Of a stretch of 41,100 nt of DNA, positions 1 to 9,382 are shown one piece after another. Where the stretch lies: assembly GCA_045654025.1 (NCBI GenBank), contig JAZOMO010000019.1, positions 1-41,100 on the forward strand, given 5' to 3'. The DNA comes from Scatosoma sp045654025 (GTDB lineage Bacteria > Bacillota > Clostridia > Christensenellales > Borkfalkiaceae). A model generated the notes under the pieces. The model saw nothing but the letters and a program-made list of their open reading frames with translations, was not told the DNA's origin and made no database searches. Position 1 is the first letter of the stretch; the number at the start of each line of letters is the position of its first letter. The position numbers and the translations under genes were made by a program.

Positions 1-128
1 GGTACTCAATACGCCTAAAACTGTTTGTGTCTATCCGTTTACGAAGGACGGAGTGGCGCGCTGTAGCTCATACGATAGTATATACAATTAAAACGGCATA
101 CCATGTATGCATTTAAGAGGGAAAAATT
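1..128. other. Left edge, no supportable gene
   Basis: The 128 bases before leuC hold no complete gene. One frame is open from position 2 to a stop at 89-91 and could be the end of an upstream gene, but I do not recognise the roughly 29 residues. I see no convincing promoter or T-box. The expected leuA is not in the window and may lie further upstream. Confidence 0.4.
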
Positions 129-1397
129 ATGTCAATGACAATGACGCAAAAAATACTCGCGGCGAAGGCCGGGCTTGATAAGGTAGAGGCTGGGCAGCTC
201 ATCTTAGTAAATTTAGATAGAGTGCTTGGCAACGATATTACCTCTCCCGTAGCCATTCGTGAGTTTGAAAAAATCGGCGCAACAAAAGTTTACGATAAAG
301 ACAAAGTAACGATGGTGATGGATCATTTTGCGCCCAACAAAGATATTAAAGCGGCGGCGCAATGCAAAATGTGCCGTGACTTTTGCGATAAGCATGAGGT
401 AACCCATTTCTACGACGTTGGACAAATGGGTATCGAGCATGCCCTTCTTCCTGAAAAAGGACTTGTTCTTCCTGGGGACGTTGTTATCGGCGCGGACTCG
501 CATACCTGTACCTACGGTGCGCTTGGCGCTTTTTCCACGGGCGTTGGCTCTACGGATATGGCGTGCGGTATGGCGACGGGCAAGGCTTGGTTCAAAGTGC
601 CTTCCGCAATCAAGTTTGTCTTAAAGGGCAAGCTGAACAAATACGTGTCGGGTAAGGACGTTATCCTGCACATCATCGGCAAAATCGGTGTGGACGGCGC
701 ATTGTATAAGTCTATGGAATTCGTTGGCGAAGGGGTTTCCTCGCTCACCGTATACGATAGACTCACCATTTCGAATATGGCAATCGAGGCAGGCGCAAAG
801 AACGGTATCTTCGAAGTGGACGAACAGACGGAGGCGTATATCAAACAGCGTTCTACCCGTTCGTATATCGCCTACAAGGCAGACGAGGATGCTGTGTACG
901 ACGAAACGTACGAAATCGACTTATCGACGATTACGCCCACCGTTTCCTTCCCTCATTTGCCCGAAAATACCCGCACCTTTGACGAAATTGGGGAGATTAA
1001 AATCGACCAAGTCGTCATCGGCTCTTGTACCAACGGACATTATAAGGACCTCGAAGAGGCGGCGGCTATCTTAAAGGGCAAAAAGGTGGCAAAGCACGTG
1101 CGCGCCATCATCATTCCTGCTACGCAGGACATCTACTTAAAAGCGATTGAAAACGGCTTAGTTCGTACCTTTATCGAGGCAGGCTGTGTCGTTTCCACCC
1201 CGACCTGCGGCCCTTGCCTTGGCGGTCATATGGGCGTTTTGGCGGCAGGCGAACGCGCGGTGGCAACCACCAACCGCAACTTCGTAGGCAGAATGGGGCA
1301 CGTGACTTCGGAAGTGTATTTGGCTTCCCCTGCGGTTGCGGCGGCAAGCGCGGTGGCAGGCAAAATCGCAAGTCCTTACACGGTAATGGGGGAATGA
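129..1397 (+). CDS. leuC: 3-isopropylmalate dehydratase large subunit
   Basis: This is the catalytic large subunit of isopropylmalate isomerase, which with LeuD converts 2-isopropylmalate to 3-isopropylmalate in leucine synthesis. The three cysteines expected to bind the [4Fe-4S] cluster are visible: Cys300 in GSCTN, and Cys360 and Cys363 in CGPC. The substrate-site motif GADSHTCTYGALG is also present. At 422 residues it matches the shorter HacA-like form rather than the roughly 466-residue E. coli form. The start follows AAGAGGG with suitable spacing. leuD begins 4 bases after the stop. The family also includes homoaconitase and dimethylmalate dehydratase, but adjacent leuD and leuB make leucine synthesis the best reading. 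Confidence 0.95.
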   Translation: MSMTMTQKILAAKAGLDKVEAGQLILVNLDRVLGNDITSPVAIREFEKIGATKVYDKDKVTMVMDHFAPNKDIKAAAQCKMCRDFCDKHEVTHFYDVGQMGIEHALLPEKGLVLPGDVVIGADSHTCTYGALGAFSTGVGSTDMACGMATGKAWFKVPSAIKFVLKGKLNKYVSGKDVILHIIGKIGVDGALYKSMEFVGEGVSSLTVYDRLTISNMAIEAGAKNGIFEVDEQTEAYIKQRSTRSYIAYKADEDAVYDETYEIDLSTITPTVSFPHLPENTRTFDEIGEIKIDQVVIGSCTNGHYKDLEEAAAILKGKKVAKHVRAIIIPATQDIYLKAIENGLVRTFIEAGCVVSTPTCGPCLGGHMGVLAAGERAVATTNRNFVGRMGHVTSEVYLASPAVAAASAVAGKIASPYTVMGE

Positions 1398-1401
1398 GTA
1401 T

Positions 1402-1896
1402 ATGAAATTCACAGGAAAAAGTATTTGCTACGGCGATAACGTGGATACGGACGTAATTATCCCTGCCCGTTATTTGAACACGATTGACAAAAAAGAGCTT
1501 GCCTCCCATTGTATGGAAGACATCGACAAGACCTTCGTGCAGAGGGTAGAGGTAGGCGACATTATGGTGGCTGGGTATAACTTTGGTTGCGGCTCTTCGA
1601 GAGAGCACGCCCCGATTGCGATTAAGGAAAGCGGTATTTCCTTGGTTATTGCAAGAAGCTTTGCCCGTATCTTCTATCGCAACTCTATCAACATCGGCTT
1701 GGCGATTGTCGAATGTCCCGAGGCGGTGGATGGCATTTCCGAAGGGGATATCGTCGAGGCGGATTTAGATGAAGGTATCATCTACAACCGCACGACGGGT
1801 AAGTCTTTTGAGACCAAGCCCTTCCCTGCGTTTATTCAGCAGATTATCGAAAACGGCGGCTTGGTCGAGAGTATCAAGAAGGGCGCAATTCGATAA
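1402..1896 (+). CDS. leuD: 3-isopropylmalate dehydratase small subunit
   Basis: This is the swivel-domain small subunit that completes the LeuCD isomerase. The N-terminal motif YGDNVDTDVIIPARYL and the substrate-binding loop GCGSSREH (residues 62-69) are characteristic. At 164 residues it is the short form that pairs with HacA-like large subunits, in line with the length of the adjacent leuC. The 4-base gap to leuC suggests translational coupling and equimolar subunits. No truncation is visible. Confidence 0.95.
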   Translation: MKFTGKSICYGDNVDTDVIIPARYLNTIDKKELASHCMEDIDKTFVQRVEVGDIMVAGYNFGCGSSREHAPIAIKESGISLVIARSFARIFYRNSINIGLAIVECPEAVDGISEGDIVEADLDEGIIYNRTTGKSFETKPFPAFIQQIIENGGLVESIKKGAIR

Positions 1897-1938
1897 AAAA
1901 CAGCAAAACACTATACCATGTACGAGGTAAATAAAAAA

Positions 1939-3006
1939 ATGCAGTATAAAATCGGACTTCTCCGTGGGGACGGCATCGGCCCTGAAATTGTAGACAGCGC
2001 GGTACGCGTATTAGAGGCGGTAGGCAAAAAGTACGGACACGAATTCGTGTTCACTCCCTATCTCATCGGTGGTGCGGCGATTGATGCCACGGGCGAGCCT
2101 TTGCCGAAGGAAACGGTGGAAGGCTGTCTTGCATCGGACAGCGTGCTTTTGGGTGCAGTCGGCGGCCCGAAGTGGGATACGCTTCCTGGGTATTTGCGCC
2201 CTGAAAAAGCCTTGCTTGGCATTCGCGCGGCGATGGGGTTGTTCACCAACCTGCGCCCTGCGAAATTGTACCCTGCTTTGAAGGAGGAATGTCCTTTGCG
2301 TGAGGACATCGTAGACAAGGGCTTTGATATCATGATCGTGCGCGAGTTGACGGGCGGTATCTACTTTGGCGAGAGAGGCTACCGTCAGGGCAAGTACGGC
2401 GAAGAGGCGTACGACACCGAATGTTACAGCCGTATGGAAATCGAACGAATTGCTCGCGTTGCCCTCGAAAGCGCAAGAAAGCGTAGAAAGAAATTGACGA
2501 GTATCGACAAGGCGAACGTTTTGGAAACCTCGAGGCTTTGGCGCAAGGTCGTGCACGAGGTGGCGGCGGAATATCCCGACGTAGAGGTGCAGGATATGCT
2601 CGTAGACAACGCGGCGATGCAGCTTGTTCGTAACCCGTCGCAGTTTGACGCCATCGTGACGAGCAATATGTTCGGGGATATTCTCTCCGACGAGGCGAGC
2701 CAAATCACCGGCTCTATCGGTATGTTGGAGTCTGCCTCTCTTGGCGACACCAAGCGAGGGTTATACGAGCCCATTCACGGCAGCGCACCTGACATTGCGG
2801 GTCAGGGCAAAGCAAACCCGATTGCCACCATTCTTTCGGCGGCGATGATGCTGCTCTATTCCTTTGATTTGACGGCAGAGAGCGATGCGATCGTTGCGGC
2901 GGTGGATAAGGCGCTGGAAGACGGACTTCGCACGGCGGATATTGCCCGTGGCGGCGATGCGCTTTCGACCACGCAGATCACGGACGAAATTATTGCAAGA
3001 CTTTAA
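1939..3006 (+). CDS. leuB: 3-isopropylmalate dehydrogenase
   Basis: LeuB oxidatively decarboxylates 3-isopropylmalate to 2-oxoisocaproate with NAD+, the third leucine-specific step. The N-terminus KIGLLRGDGIGPEIV and the signature region NMFGDILSDEASQI followed by GLYEPIHGSAPDIAGQ are diagnostic of the isocitrate/isopropylmalate dehydrogenase family. The ELTGGIYFGERG segment matches LeuB rather than Icd. An ATG at 1918 is in frame, but the ATG at 1939 lies 11 bases after GAGG (1924-1927) and removes seven non-conserved residues, so I prefer it; that gives 355 residues. The gene completes leuC-leuD-leuB and precedes the DUF815 gene by 20 bases. Confidence 0.93.
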   Translation: MQYKIGLLRGDGIGPEIVDSAVRVLEAVGKKYGHEFVFTPYLIGGAAIDATGEPLPKETVEGCLASDSVLLGAVGGPKWDTLPGYLRPEKALLGIRAAMGLFTNLRPAKLYPALKEECPLREDIVDKGFDIMIVRELTGGIYFGERGYRQGKYGEEAYDTECYSRMEIERIARVALESARKRRKKLTSIDKANVLETSRLWRKVVHEVAAEYPDVEVQDMLVDNAAMQLVRNPSQFDAIVTSNMFGDILSDEASQITGSIGMLESASLGDTKRGLYEPIHGSAPDIAGQGKANPIATILSAAMMLLYSFDLTAESDAIVAAVDKALEDGLRTADIARGGDALSTTQITDEIIARL

Positions 3007-3026
3007 CAATCTACAAAAGGGATTTT

Positions 3027-4217
3027 ATGAGAAAACAATTACAACCTATTTATTTACAACTTTGCACCACGGCGGTATTGTCTGGGGTGCTTGAGTCGGG
3101 GTTGTTTGGTGGTTTTGAAAGATACTGCCTTGCGACCACCGAGGCGGAAAAGCGCAAGGCGTACGCGGCGTTCGTTGGTGAGATTTATTTATCTGGCGGC
3201 AATCTGACCGAGCTTGTCAAACAGCTTGTATTTATGGACGAAAACGTGTACGTGCGCAAAATGGCGCGCGGCGAAGAGGTGGCGGAGAGTATCGCTGAAT
3301 CGGTCTGTAAGGAATTGAAAGCTCTTGCGGAATTTGCGTCCTTAACGCCTGCGGATTTTGCCGAAGATTTGGGCGTGAACGCATACCTGTTGCCTGCATT
3401 TGATAGCCAAGAGGTAGATTTGGCGGCAGAATATGCGGCGCGACTGACCGATATCGACCGCTACGGCTACGGTATTTTTGCGGCGTACGGAATGTTCCGT
3501 CTGTCGGACGATAAGAAGATTGAGCCGATTGTGTCTGCGGATAAAATCGGCGTGGAAACCTTTGTCGGCTACGAGCAGGAGCGCGCTAAGGTCGTAGAAA
3601 ACACCCTTGCTTTCCTTGAGGGCAGACCTGCGGCAAACACCCTGCTTTGCGGCGATGCGGGTACGGGTAAATCGTCTACGGTTAAGGCACTTGCCAACGA
3701 ATACTTTGACAAGGGCTTACGCCTGATTGAACTGAGAAAAGACCAGCTGTCCCTTCTTCCCTTCGTGATGGGGAAAATCAGCGAAAACCCGTTAAAGTTC
3801 ATCATCTTTATCGACGATTTGGCGTTCAATAAGAGCGACGATAATTTCAGCATGCTGAAGGCGGCGTTGGAAGGTTCCGCATCCGCGAAGTCGGACAATG
3901 CGGTCATTTACGCCACCAGTAACCGTCGCCACATCATTAAGGAAAGCTTTGGCGACCGTGATGCGGACGACGTGCATAGAAACGACACGATGCAAGAAAC
4001 GTTGTCGCTGTCCGAACGCTTTGGCTTGACGGTGCTCTTCCAAAAGCCGAATAAGCAGTTGTACCTTTCCATCGTTAAAACGCTTGCCGAAAGAAAGGGC
4101 GTTCAAAAGGCGGAAACCGAGCTGTTCATCGAGGCAGAGGCGTTTGCTTTGAAGAAGGGCAACCGTTCCCCCCGTTGCGCAGAACAGTTTATCGACAGCT
4201 TATTGCGTAAAAAATAA
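3027..4217 (+). CDS. DUF815-family AAA+ ATPase
   Basis: This 396-residue protein is an AAA+ type P-loop ATPase of the DUF815 family (COG2607). Walker A is GDAGTGKS at residues 209-216 and Walker B is FIIFIDDLAF around 258-267. A sensor-like stretch YATSNRRHI and a C-terminal segment around RSPRCAEQFID follow. The first 190 residues are helical with no recognised domain. The biochemical role of the family is not established. Here it sits between leuB and ilvA in the same orientation with gaps of about 20 bases, so it is probably co-transcribed with amino-acid genes. That does not prove a metabolic role. The family call is firm and the function is unknown. Confidence 0.88.
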   Translation: MRKQLQPIYLQLCTTAVLSGVLESGLFGGFERYCLATTEAEKRKAYAAFVGEIYLSGGNLTELVKQLVFMDENVYVRKMARGEEVAESIAESVCKELKALAEFASLTPADFAEDLGVNAYLLPAFDSQEVDLAAEYAARLTDIDRYGYGIFAAYGMFRLSDDKKIEPIVSADKIGVETFVGYEQERAKVVENTLAFLEGRPAANTLLCGDAGTGKSSTVKALANEYFDKGLRLIELRKDQLSLLPFVMGKISENPLKFIIFIDDLAFNKSDDNFSMLKAALEGSASAKSDNAVIYATSNRRHIIKESFGDRDADDVHRNDTMQETLSLSERFGLTVLFQKPNKQLYLSIVKTLAERKGVQKAETELFIEAEAFALKKGNRSPRCAEQFIDSLLRKK

Positions 4218-4237
4218 GTCTTACAGAGGTAAAATAA

Positions 4238-5440
4238 ATGCTTACGATTGATAACGTATACCGTGCAAGAAATGCGTTAAACGGCGTTGCCAGAAAGACG
4301 GACGTCATTTATGCGCCCAAGCTTTGCAAGGATGCGGAAGTGTACTTAAAGACGGAAAATTTACAGGTGACGGGCTCGTTCAAGGTGCGCGGCGCGTACT
4401 ATAAAATGACCTGCTTATCCGAGGAAGAAAAGGCGCGTGGCGTGGTGGCTTGCTCGGCAGGGAATCACGCACAAGGCGTAGCCTTGGCGGCGCGGAAAAA
4501 CGGCATCAAAGCGGTCATCTGTCTGCCTGACGGCGCTCCCATTTCCAAGGTGGAGGCAACCAAGAGTTACGGCGCGGAGGTCTGCTTAGTTAAGGGCGTA
4601 TACGACGATGCTTATCAAAAGGCGTTGCAGCTGCAAGAGGAAAAGGGATATACCTTCGTGCATCCCTTCGACGATGCGGACGTCATCGCAGGGCAGGGTA
4701 CGATTGCGCTGGAAATTTTGGAACAGCTGAACGATTTGGATGCGGTCATCGTTCCCGTCGGTGGCGGTGGCTTGATTTCGGGGATTGCCTATACGATAAA
4801 AACGCTTGCGCCGAACGTAAAGGTGTACGGCGTGCAGGCGGCGGGCGCTCCTTCCATGTTCAATGCGATTGCAGGGCATAAAATTGAAACCCTTCCTTCC
4901 GTATCGACGATTGCGGACGGTATTGCGGTAAAACGTCCTGGCGATTTGACCTATACAACGGTAGAAAAATACGTAGACGAAATCGTCACGGTGACCGATG
5001 ATGAAATTTCTGCGGCAATCTTGGCGTTGATGGAACAGCAAAAGCTGGTCACCGAAGGCGCAGGTGCCGTATCGGTTGCGGCGGCGATGTTCGGGAAAGT
5101 GGATATTAAAGGCAAAAAGGTTGTCTGCGTGCTTTCGGGGGGCAACATCGACGTGACCATTCTTTCGAGAGTCATCAACCGTGGGCTTCTTATGTCGGGC
5201 AGAAGCTGTTGGCTGACGGTAGAGCTTATCGATAAGCCTGGACAGCTGCTTGGCGTATCGGAGATTATTGCCCGTCTTGGCGGCAACGTGACCGCTGTGC
5301 GCCACGAAAGAGCGAACGAGGGTTCGGACGTCAACGGCTGCTACCTTCGTATCAAGCTGGAAACGAGAAACTTTGAACACATCGAGGAGATTAAATCGGC
5401 GCTGACCGAGGAAGGCTTTAAGCTGGTCTACGGTGTATAA
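4238..5440 (+). CDS. ilvA: Threonine ammonia-lyase (threonine dehydratase)
   Basis: This PLP enzyme deaminates threonine to 2-oxobutyrate, the first step towards isoleucine. The Schiff-base lysine is Lys49 in GSFKVRGAYYK, the phosphate-binding glycine loop is VGGGGLISG near residue 180, and SGGNID lies near 310. The last 75 residues (about 325-400) look like one ACT domain, giving the 400-residue form common in Clostridia. A purely catabolic role (tdcB-like) cannot be excluded, but the leucine genes upstream and RidA downstream favour biosynthesis. The stop overlaps the ribosome binding site of ridA. Confidence 0.93.
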   Translation: MLTIDNVYRARNALNGVARKTDVIYAPKLCKDAEVYLKTENLQVTGSFKVRGAYYKMTCLSEEEKARGVVACSAGNHAQGVALAARKNGIKAVICLPDGAPISKVEATKSYGAEVCLVKGVYDDAYQKALQLQEEKGYTFVHPFDDADVIAGQGTIALEILEQLNDLDAVIVPVGGGGLISGIAYTIKTLAPNVKVYGVQAAGAPSMFNAIAGHKIETLPSVSTIADGIAVKRPGDLTYTTVEKYVDEIVTVTDDEISAAILALMEQQKLVTEGAGAVSVAAAMFGKVDIKGKKVVCVLSGGNIDVTILSRVINRGLLMSGRSCWLTVELIDKPGQLLGVSEIIARLGGNVTAVRHERANEGSDVNGCYLRIKLETRNFEHIEEIKSALTEEGFKLVYGV

Positions 5441-5450
5441 GGAGGCTGTT

Positions 5451-5828
5451 ATGGAACTCAAAAAGATAAGTACAACCAACGCTCCTGCGGCGATCGGACC
5501 GTATTCGCAAGCAATTCAGGTGGGCGAACTTGTATTCACAAGTGGTCAAATCCCTCTTGACCCTCAAACGGGCGTACTCGTTGGTGAGAACATTACCGAG
5601 CAGACGGAACGGGTTATGCAAAACCTTGGCGCGGTACTTTCCGCGGCAGGCGTGGGCTTTGAAAATGCGGTAAAAACCACCTGCTTTTTGGCGAACATGG
5701 AGGACTTTGCGGCGTTCAACAGCGTGTACGCAAAGTATTTCACCACTTGCCCTGCGCGCAGCTGCGTAGCGGTAAAGACCTTGCCGAAGGGTGCTTTGGT
5801 CGAGGTGGAAGTCATCGCAAAACTGTAA
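5451..5828 (+). CDS. ridA: RidA-family enamine/imine deaminase
   Basis: RidA hydrolyses the reactive enamine/imine intermediates (2-aminocrotonate, 2-aminoacrylate) released by PLP dehydratases such as IlvA. The protein has the family length (125 residues), the N-terminal NAPAAIGPYSQAI motif and the substrate carboxylate-binding Arg103 in CPARSCV. A longer frame begins at 5433 inside ilvA, but the ATG at 5451 is 5 bases after the strong AAGGAGG and starts at the usual family N-terminus. Its position directly behind ilvA, with the ilvA stop inside the ribosome binding site, points to coupling of enzyme and clean-up factor. Confidence 0.93.
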   Translation: MELKKISTTNAPAAIGPYSQAIQVGELVFTSGQIPLDPQTGVLVGENITEQTERVMQNLGAVLSAAGVGFENAVKTTCFLANMEDFAAFNSVYAKYFTTCPARSCVAVKTLPKGALVEVEVIAKL

Positions 5829-5845
5829 TCTATCAATAACGAATG

Positions 5846-5876
5846 AAAAAGAAACCGTTTGGGCGGTTTCTTTTTT
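5846..5876 (+). terminator. Rho-independent terminator after ridA
   Basis: A 7-bp stem, GAAACCG (5851-5857) and CGGTTTC (5864-5870), with a 6-base loop is flanked by A-run and T-run, so the stem can extend. It lies 18 bases after the ridA stop and closes the leu-ilvA-ridA unit. Confidence 0.85.
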
Positions 5877-5915
5877 CTTTATAGAAAAAAAGAGGGAAAT
5901 ACGGGGGTTATTTCC

Positions 5916-5944
5916 TTGACAGAAAAGGAAACTTTGTGTATAAT
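5916..5944 (+). promoter_or_regulatory. Consensus sigma-A promoter for the citrate-2-oxoglutarate module
   Basis: TTGACA (5916-5921), a 17-base spacer and TATAAT (5939-5944) match the housekeeping consensus exactly. It lies about 70 bases before the Re-citrate synthase start and just after the ridA terminator, so it probably starts a new transcript. Confidence 0.88.
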
Positions 5945-6016
5945 CAATATAATTCGTTTTTTTAATATATATAATGAAATCAATCGAAAAATAAAATCGT
6001 TGAAATAGGAGCAACT

Positions 6017-7411
6017 ATGATCGAAAAGAATAAGCACAGTAACCTATTAGAACAAGAAGAATATAAATATTCTTTGCAAGACGTTAAGAACCCGAACTTG
6101 TATCGGGATATCTATCCGTACACCGAAGTACCGTACACGACGTTCAACCATCGCCGTGTGCCTTTGGACATGCCTGAACATATTTGGATTACGGACACCA
6201 CCTTCCGTGATGGTCAGCAATCGCGCGCGCCGTACACGGCAAAACAGATTGTGGACGTCTACAAGATGCTGGCGCGCCTCGGCGGCCCGAACGGAATCAT
6301 CCGTCAGAGCGAATTCTTCGTCTACACGAAAAAGGATAGAGATGCGCTGGAACAGTGTATGGACCTTGGGTACAAATTCCCTGAAATCACCACTTGGATT
6401 CGCGCAAAGAAAGAGGACTTCGAGCTGGTGCGTGATATCGGTATTAAGGAATCGGGTATTCTCGTCAGCTGTTCGGACTACCACATCTTCAAAAAGCTGA
6501 ATATGACCCGTCAGCAGGCGTTCGACCATTATCTTGGGGTTGTCAAAGAGGCGTTTGCGGCAGGGATTGCCCCTAGATGCCACTTAGAGGACTTGACGAG
6601 AGCCGACCTCTACGGCTTTGTCGTTCCCTTCGTCAACGAGCTGACCGACCTTTCTAGAGAGGCAGGAATTCCCGTTAAGTTCCGTATGTGCGATACGATG
6701 GGCTACGGCGTACCCTTCCCCGGCGTTGCGCCCCCCAGAAGTGTACCCGGCTTGATTTACGGTCTGCACCATTATTCGGACGTTACCTCGGAAATGCTGG
6801 AATGGCACGGACACAACGACTTCTATATGGGCGTAGCCAACGCGGTGTCCGCTTGGTTGTACGGCGCGAGTGGCGTAAACTGTTCGTTGCTTGGCATTGG
6901 TGAGCGTACGGGCAACGTACCTCTGGAGGCAATGGTGATGCAATACGCGTCCTTGCGTGGTACGCTGGACGGTATGGATACCACCGTGATTACCGAAATT
7001 GCTGAATATTTCAAGAAGGAATTGAAATACGATATTCCGCCGATGACTCCGTTTGTGGGCGATGCCTTCAACCTTACCCGTGCGGGCATTCACGCCGACG
7101 GTATGATGAAGGATGCGGAAATCTACAATATCTTCGATACGGAAAAAATCCTGAACCGTCCTGCGGCGGTGTCCATTTCCAACACCTCGGGCTTGGCAGG
7201 GATTGCGTACTGGCTGAATATGCACTACGGCTTGAAGGGCGACCGTGCGCTGACGAAGTCCGACTGGCTGGTGCAGGAGATGAAGAGCCGTGTAGACGCG
7301 ATGTACGTGGACGGCAGAACGACGGTTATGGGCGAAGACGAGTTGGAGGCTTTGGTGTCGGCTCTCAAAGGAGATGCGCGCAGTAAGCTCAACTGGTTTG
7401 AATTGCAATAA
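6017..7411 (+). CDS. Citrate (Re)-synthase
   Basis: The protein belongs to the DRE-TIM metallolyase family (isopropylmalate/homocitrate synthase) and most resembles the Re-type citrate synthase of Clostridium kluyveri as I remember that sequence. It would condense acetyl-CoA and oxaloacetate to citrate with stereochemistry opposite to GltA. Visible are the N-terminal NPNLYRDIYPY segment, the metal/acid motif TDTTFRDGQQS (residues 59-69), HLEDLTRADLYGF, and the metal-binding HGHND (264-268). The length of 464 residues fits Re-citrate synthase, and a LeuA-type C-terminal regulatory domain is absent. Aconitase and isocitrate dehydrogenase follow directly. Homocitrate or isopropylmalate synthase is the alternative; context argues against both. 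The start follows AGGAG at about 7 bases. Confidence 0.85.
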   Translation: MIEKNKHSNLLEQEEYKYSLQDVKNPNLYRDIYPYTEVPYTTFNHRRVPLDMPEHIWITDTTFRDGQQSRAPYTAKQIVDVYKMLARLGGPNGIIRQSEFFVYTKKDRDALEQCMDLGYKFPEITTWIRAKKEDFELVRDIGIKESGILVSCSDYHIFKKLNMTRQQAFDHYLGVVKEAFAAGIAPRCHLEDLTRADLYGFVVPFVNELTDLSREAGIPVKFRMCDTMGYGVPFPGVAPPRSVPGLIYGLHHYSDVTSEMLEWHGHNDFYMGVANAVSAWLYGASGVNCSLLGIGERTGNVPLEAMVMQYASLRGTLDGMDTTVITEIAEYFKKELKYDIPPMTPFVGDAFNLTRAGIHADGMMKDAEIYNIFDTEKILNRPAAVSISNTSGLAGIAYWLNMHYGLKGDRALTKSDWLVQEMKSRVDAMYVDGRTTVMGEDELEALVSALKGDARSKLNWFELQ

Positions 7412-7435
7412 GCTACAAGAGAGTAGGAGAAAAAT

Positions 7436-9364
7436 ATGGGATATACCATAGCGCAAAAAATTATCAAAAACCACCTCGTTTCAGGTGAAATGCAGGTGGG
7501 CGCAGAAATCGGATTAAAAATCGACCAAACCTTGACGCAGGACGCGACCGGTACGATGGCGTATCTGCAATTTGAGGCGATGGGCATTGAACGGGTCAAG
7601 ACGGAGCTTTCCGTTGCCTACATCGACCACAACACCTTACAGGCAGGCTTTGAAAACGCCGACGACCACAGATACATTCAGACGGTGACGAAAAAGCACG
7701 GGATTCGCTTTTCCCGTCCCGGCAACGGCATTTGCCACCAAGTCCATTTAGAGCGGTTTGCCATTCCTGGGAAGACCCTCATTGGCTCCGATTCGCACAC
7801 GCCGACGGCGGGCGGTATCGGTATGCTGGCGATGGGCGCAGGCGGTTTGGACGTAGCGGTAGCGATGGGCGGCGGCACGTATTATATCACGATGCCCCGT
7901 ATGATTAAAATCACGTTGAACGGACGTCTGTCCCCGATGGTAGGCGCAAAGGACGTCATCTTGGCGGTGCTGAAATTACTGTCGGTAAAGGGCGGCGTAG
8001 GCGCGATTGTAGAATACGCAGGCGAGGGCGTAAAGACCCTTTCCGTGCCTCAACGCGCGACGATTACCAACATGGGCGCAGAGCTTGGCGCAACCACCTC
8101 GATTTTTCCTTCGGACGAGATTACGCGTGAATTCTTGCGCGCAGAGCAGAGAGAACAGGACTTTGTGCCCCTCTCTTCCGACGAAGACGCAATCTATGAC
8201 GAAGAATATGAAATCGACCTTTCGTCCCTGCAACCCTTGGCGGCTTGTCCGCACAGCCCCGACAACGTAAAGCCGATTGCGGAGCTTGCAGGCAAGAAAA
8301 TCAGTCAGGTGTGTATCGGCTCTTGTACGAACTCCTCGATGCTGGATATGTTGACGGTGGCGGCGATGCTGAAGGGCAAGACGGTGCACCCCGACGTATC
8401 GTTGTCAATTTCCCCTGGCTCAAAGCAGGTGTATACGATGTTGGCGCAAAGCGGCGCTTTGGCGGACATGATTGCGGCGGGCGCGCGCATTTTGGAATGT
8501 GCTTGCGGTCCTTGTATCGGTATGGGCTTCTCGCCCAAGTCCGCAGGGGTCAGCTTGCGTACTTTTAACCGCAACTTCTTGGCAAGAAGTGGGACGGCGG
8601 ATGCCGAGGTGTACCTCGTTTCCCCCGAAACGGCGGCGGCAAGCGCGCTGACGGGCGTATTCACCGACCCGACGACCTTGACGGGCGTAGAGGTGGAATT
8701 GCCCAAAACCTTCCTTGTCAACGACAACCTCGTGGAAATGCCTGCGACGGAAGAAGAGGCAGGGCAGGTATGCGTAGAACGCGGACCGAATATTAAACCC
8801 ATTCCCGTAGGGAAAGCTCCTGAAAAGGATTTACAGTGTTCGCTTATCTTGAAGGTGGGCGACAATATCACAACCGACCATATCATGCCGGCCGGGTCGA
8901 AGATTTTGCCCTACCGTTCCAACGTGCCAAAACTGTCGGAATACTGCTTTACCGTCTGCGACCCTACCTTCCCCGAAAGGGCAAAGGCGCAGGGTGGCGG
9001 CGTAATTTTAGGCGGTAGTAACTACGGTCAAGGCTCGTCGAGAGAGCATGCGGCGCTCGTACCTCTGTACTTAGGTGTCAAAGCGGTGGTGGCAAAGAGC
9101 TTTGCTCGTATTCACGTGGCAAACCTCATCAACTTTGGTATCGTGCCGATGACCTTGCAAAACCCCGACGACTACGACAAGTTCGCGCAGGGCGACGAAA
9201 TCGCCATTCGTGATTTTGCGGCGGCGGTAGCAGGAGAGACGGAGGCGACACTCGTCAACCTGACGACGGGCGAAAAGGCAACGCTTTGCTTGGCGTTCTC
9301 CCCTCGGCAAAGGGAAATCCTGCTCGCAGGTGGCACGCTCAATTACACGAAATCGGGCAAGTAA
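7436..9364 (+). CDS. Aconitate hydratase (short, IPM-isomerase-like form)
   Basis: This 642-residue protein carries the whole aconitase fold in one chain. An N-terminal catalytic part has cluster-ligand cysteines Cys297 (GSCTNSS), Cys357 and Cys360 (CGPC). A C-terminal swivel domain has GQGSSREHAALVP near residues 531-543. It is shorter than AcnA (about 890) or mitochondrial aconitase (about 780) and looks like a fused LeuC+LeuD, matching the putative aconitase subfamily of anaerobes. It would convert citrate to isocitrate between its two neighbours. Spacing is 24 bases after the synthase and 18 before the dehydrogenase. Homoaconitase activity is possible but unsupported by context. Confidence 0.9.
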   Translation: MGYTIAQKIIKNHLVSGEMQVGAEIGLKIDQTLTQDATGTMAYLQFEAMGIERVKTELSVAYIDHNTLQAGFENADDHRYIQTVTKKHGIRFSRPGNGICHQVHLERFAIPGKTLIGSDSHTPTAGGIGMLAMGAGGLDVAVAMGGGTYYITMPRMIKITLNGRLSPMVGAKDVILAVLKLLSVKGGVGAIVEYAGEGVKTLSVPQRATITNMGAELGATTSIFPSDEITREFLRAEQREQDFVPLSSDEDAIYDEEYEIDLSSLQPLAACPHSPDNVKPIAELAGKKISQVCIGSCTNSSMLDMLTVAAMLKGKTVHPDVSLSISPGSKQVYTMLAQSGALADMIAAGARILECACGPCIGMGFSPKSAGVSLRTFNRNFLARSGTADAEVYLVSPETAAASALTGVFTDPTTLTGVEVELPKTFLVNDNLVEMPATEEEAGQVCVERGPNIKPIPVGKAPEKDLQCSLILKVGDNITTDHIMPAGSKILPYRSNVPKLSEYCFTVCDPTFPERAKAQGGGVILGGSNYGQGSSREHAALVPLYLGVKAVVAKSFARIHVANLINFGIVPMTLQNPDDYDKFAQGDEIAIRDFAAAVAGETEATLVNLTTGEKATLCLAFSPRQREILLAGGTLNYTKSGK

Positions 9365-9382
9365 GACAAGGAGAAGAAAACG

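Noticed and set aside
1..128. A T-box or leader peptide upstream of leuC
   Set aside because: No T-box core or terminator/antiterminator pair is visible in the 128 bases available.
2011..2703. A 230-codon open frame on the - strand inside leuB
   Set aside because: It is a shadow of the leuB frame, which has all family motifs; the antisense product has none.
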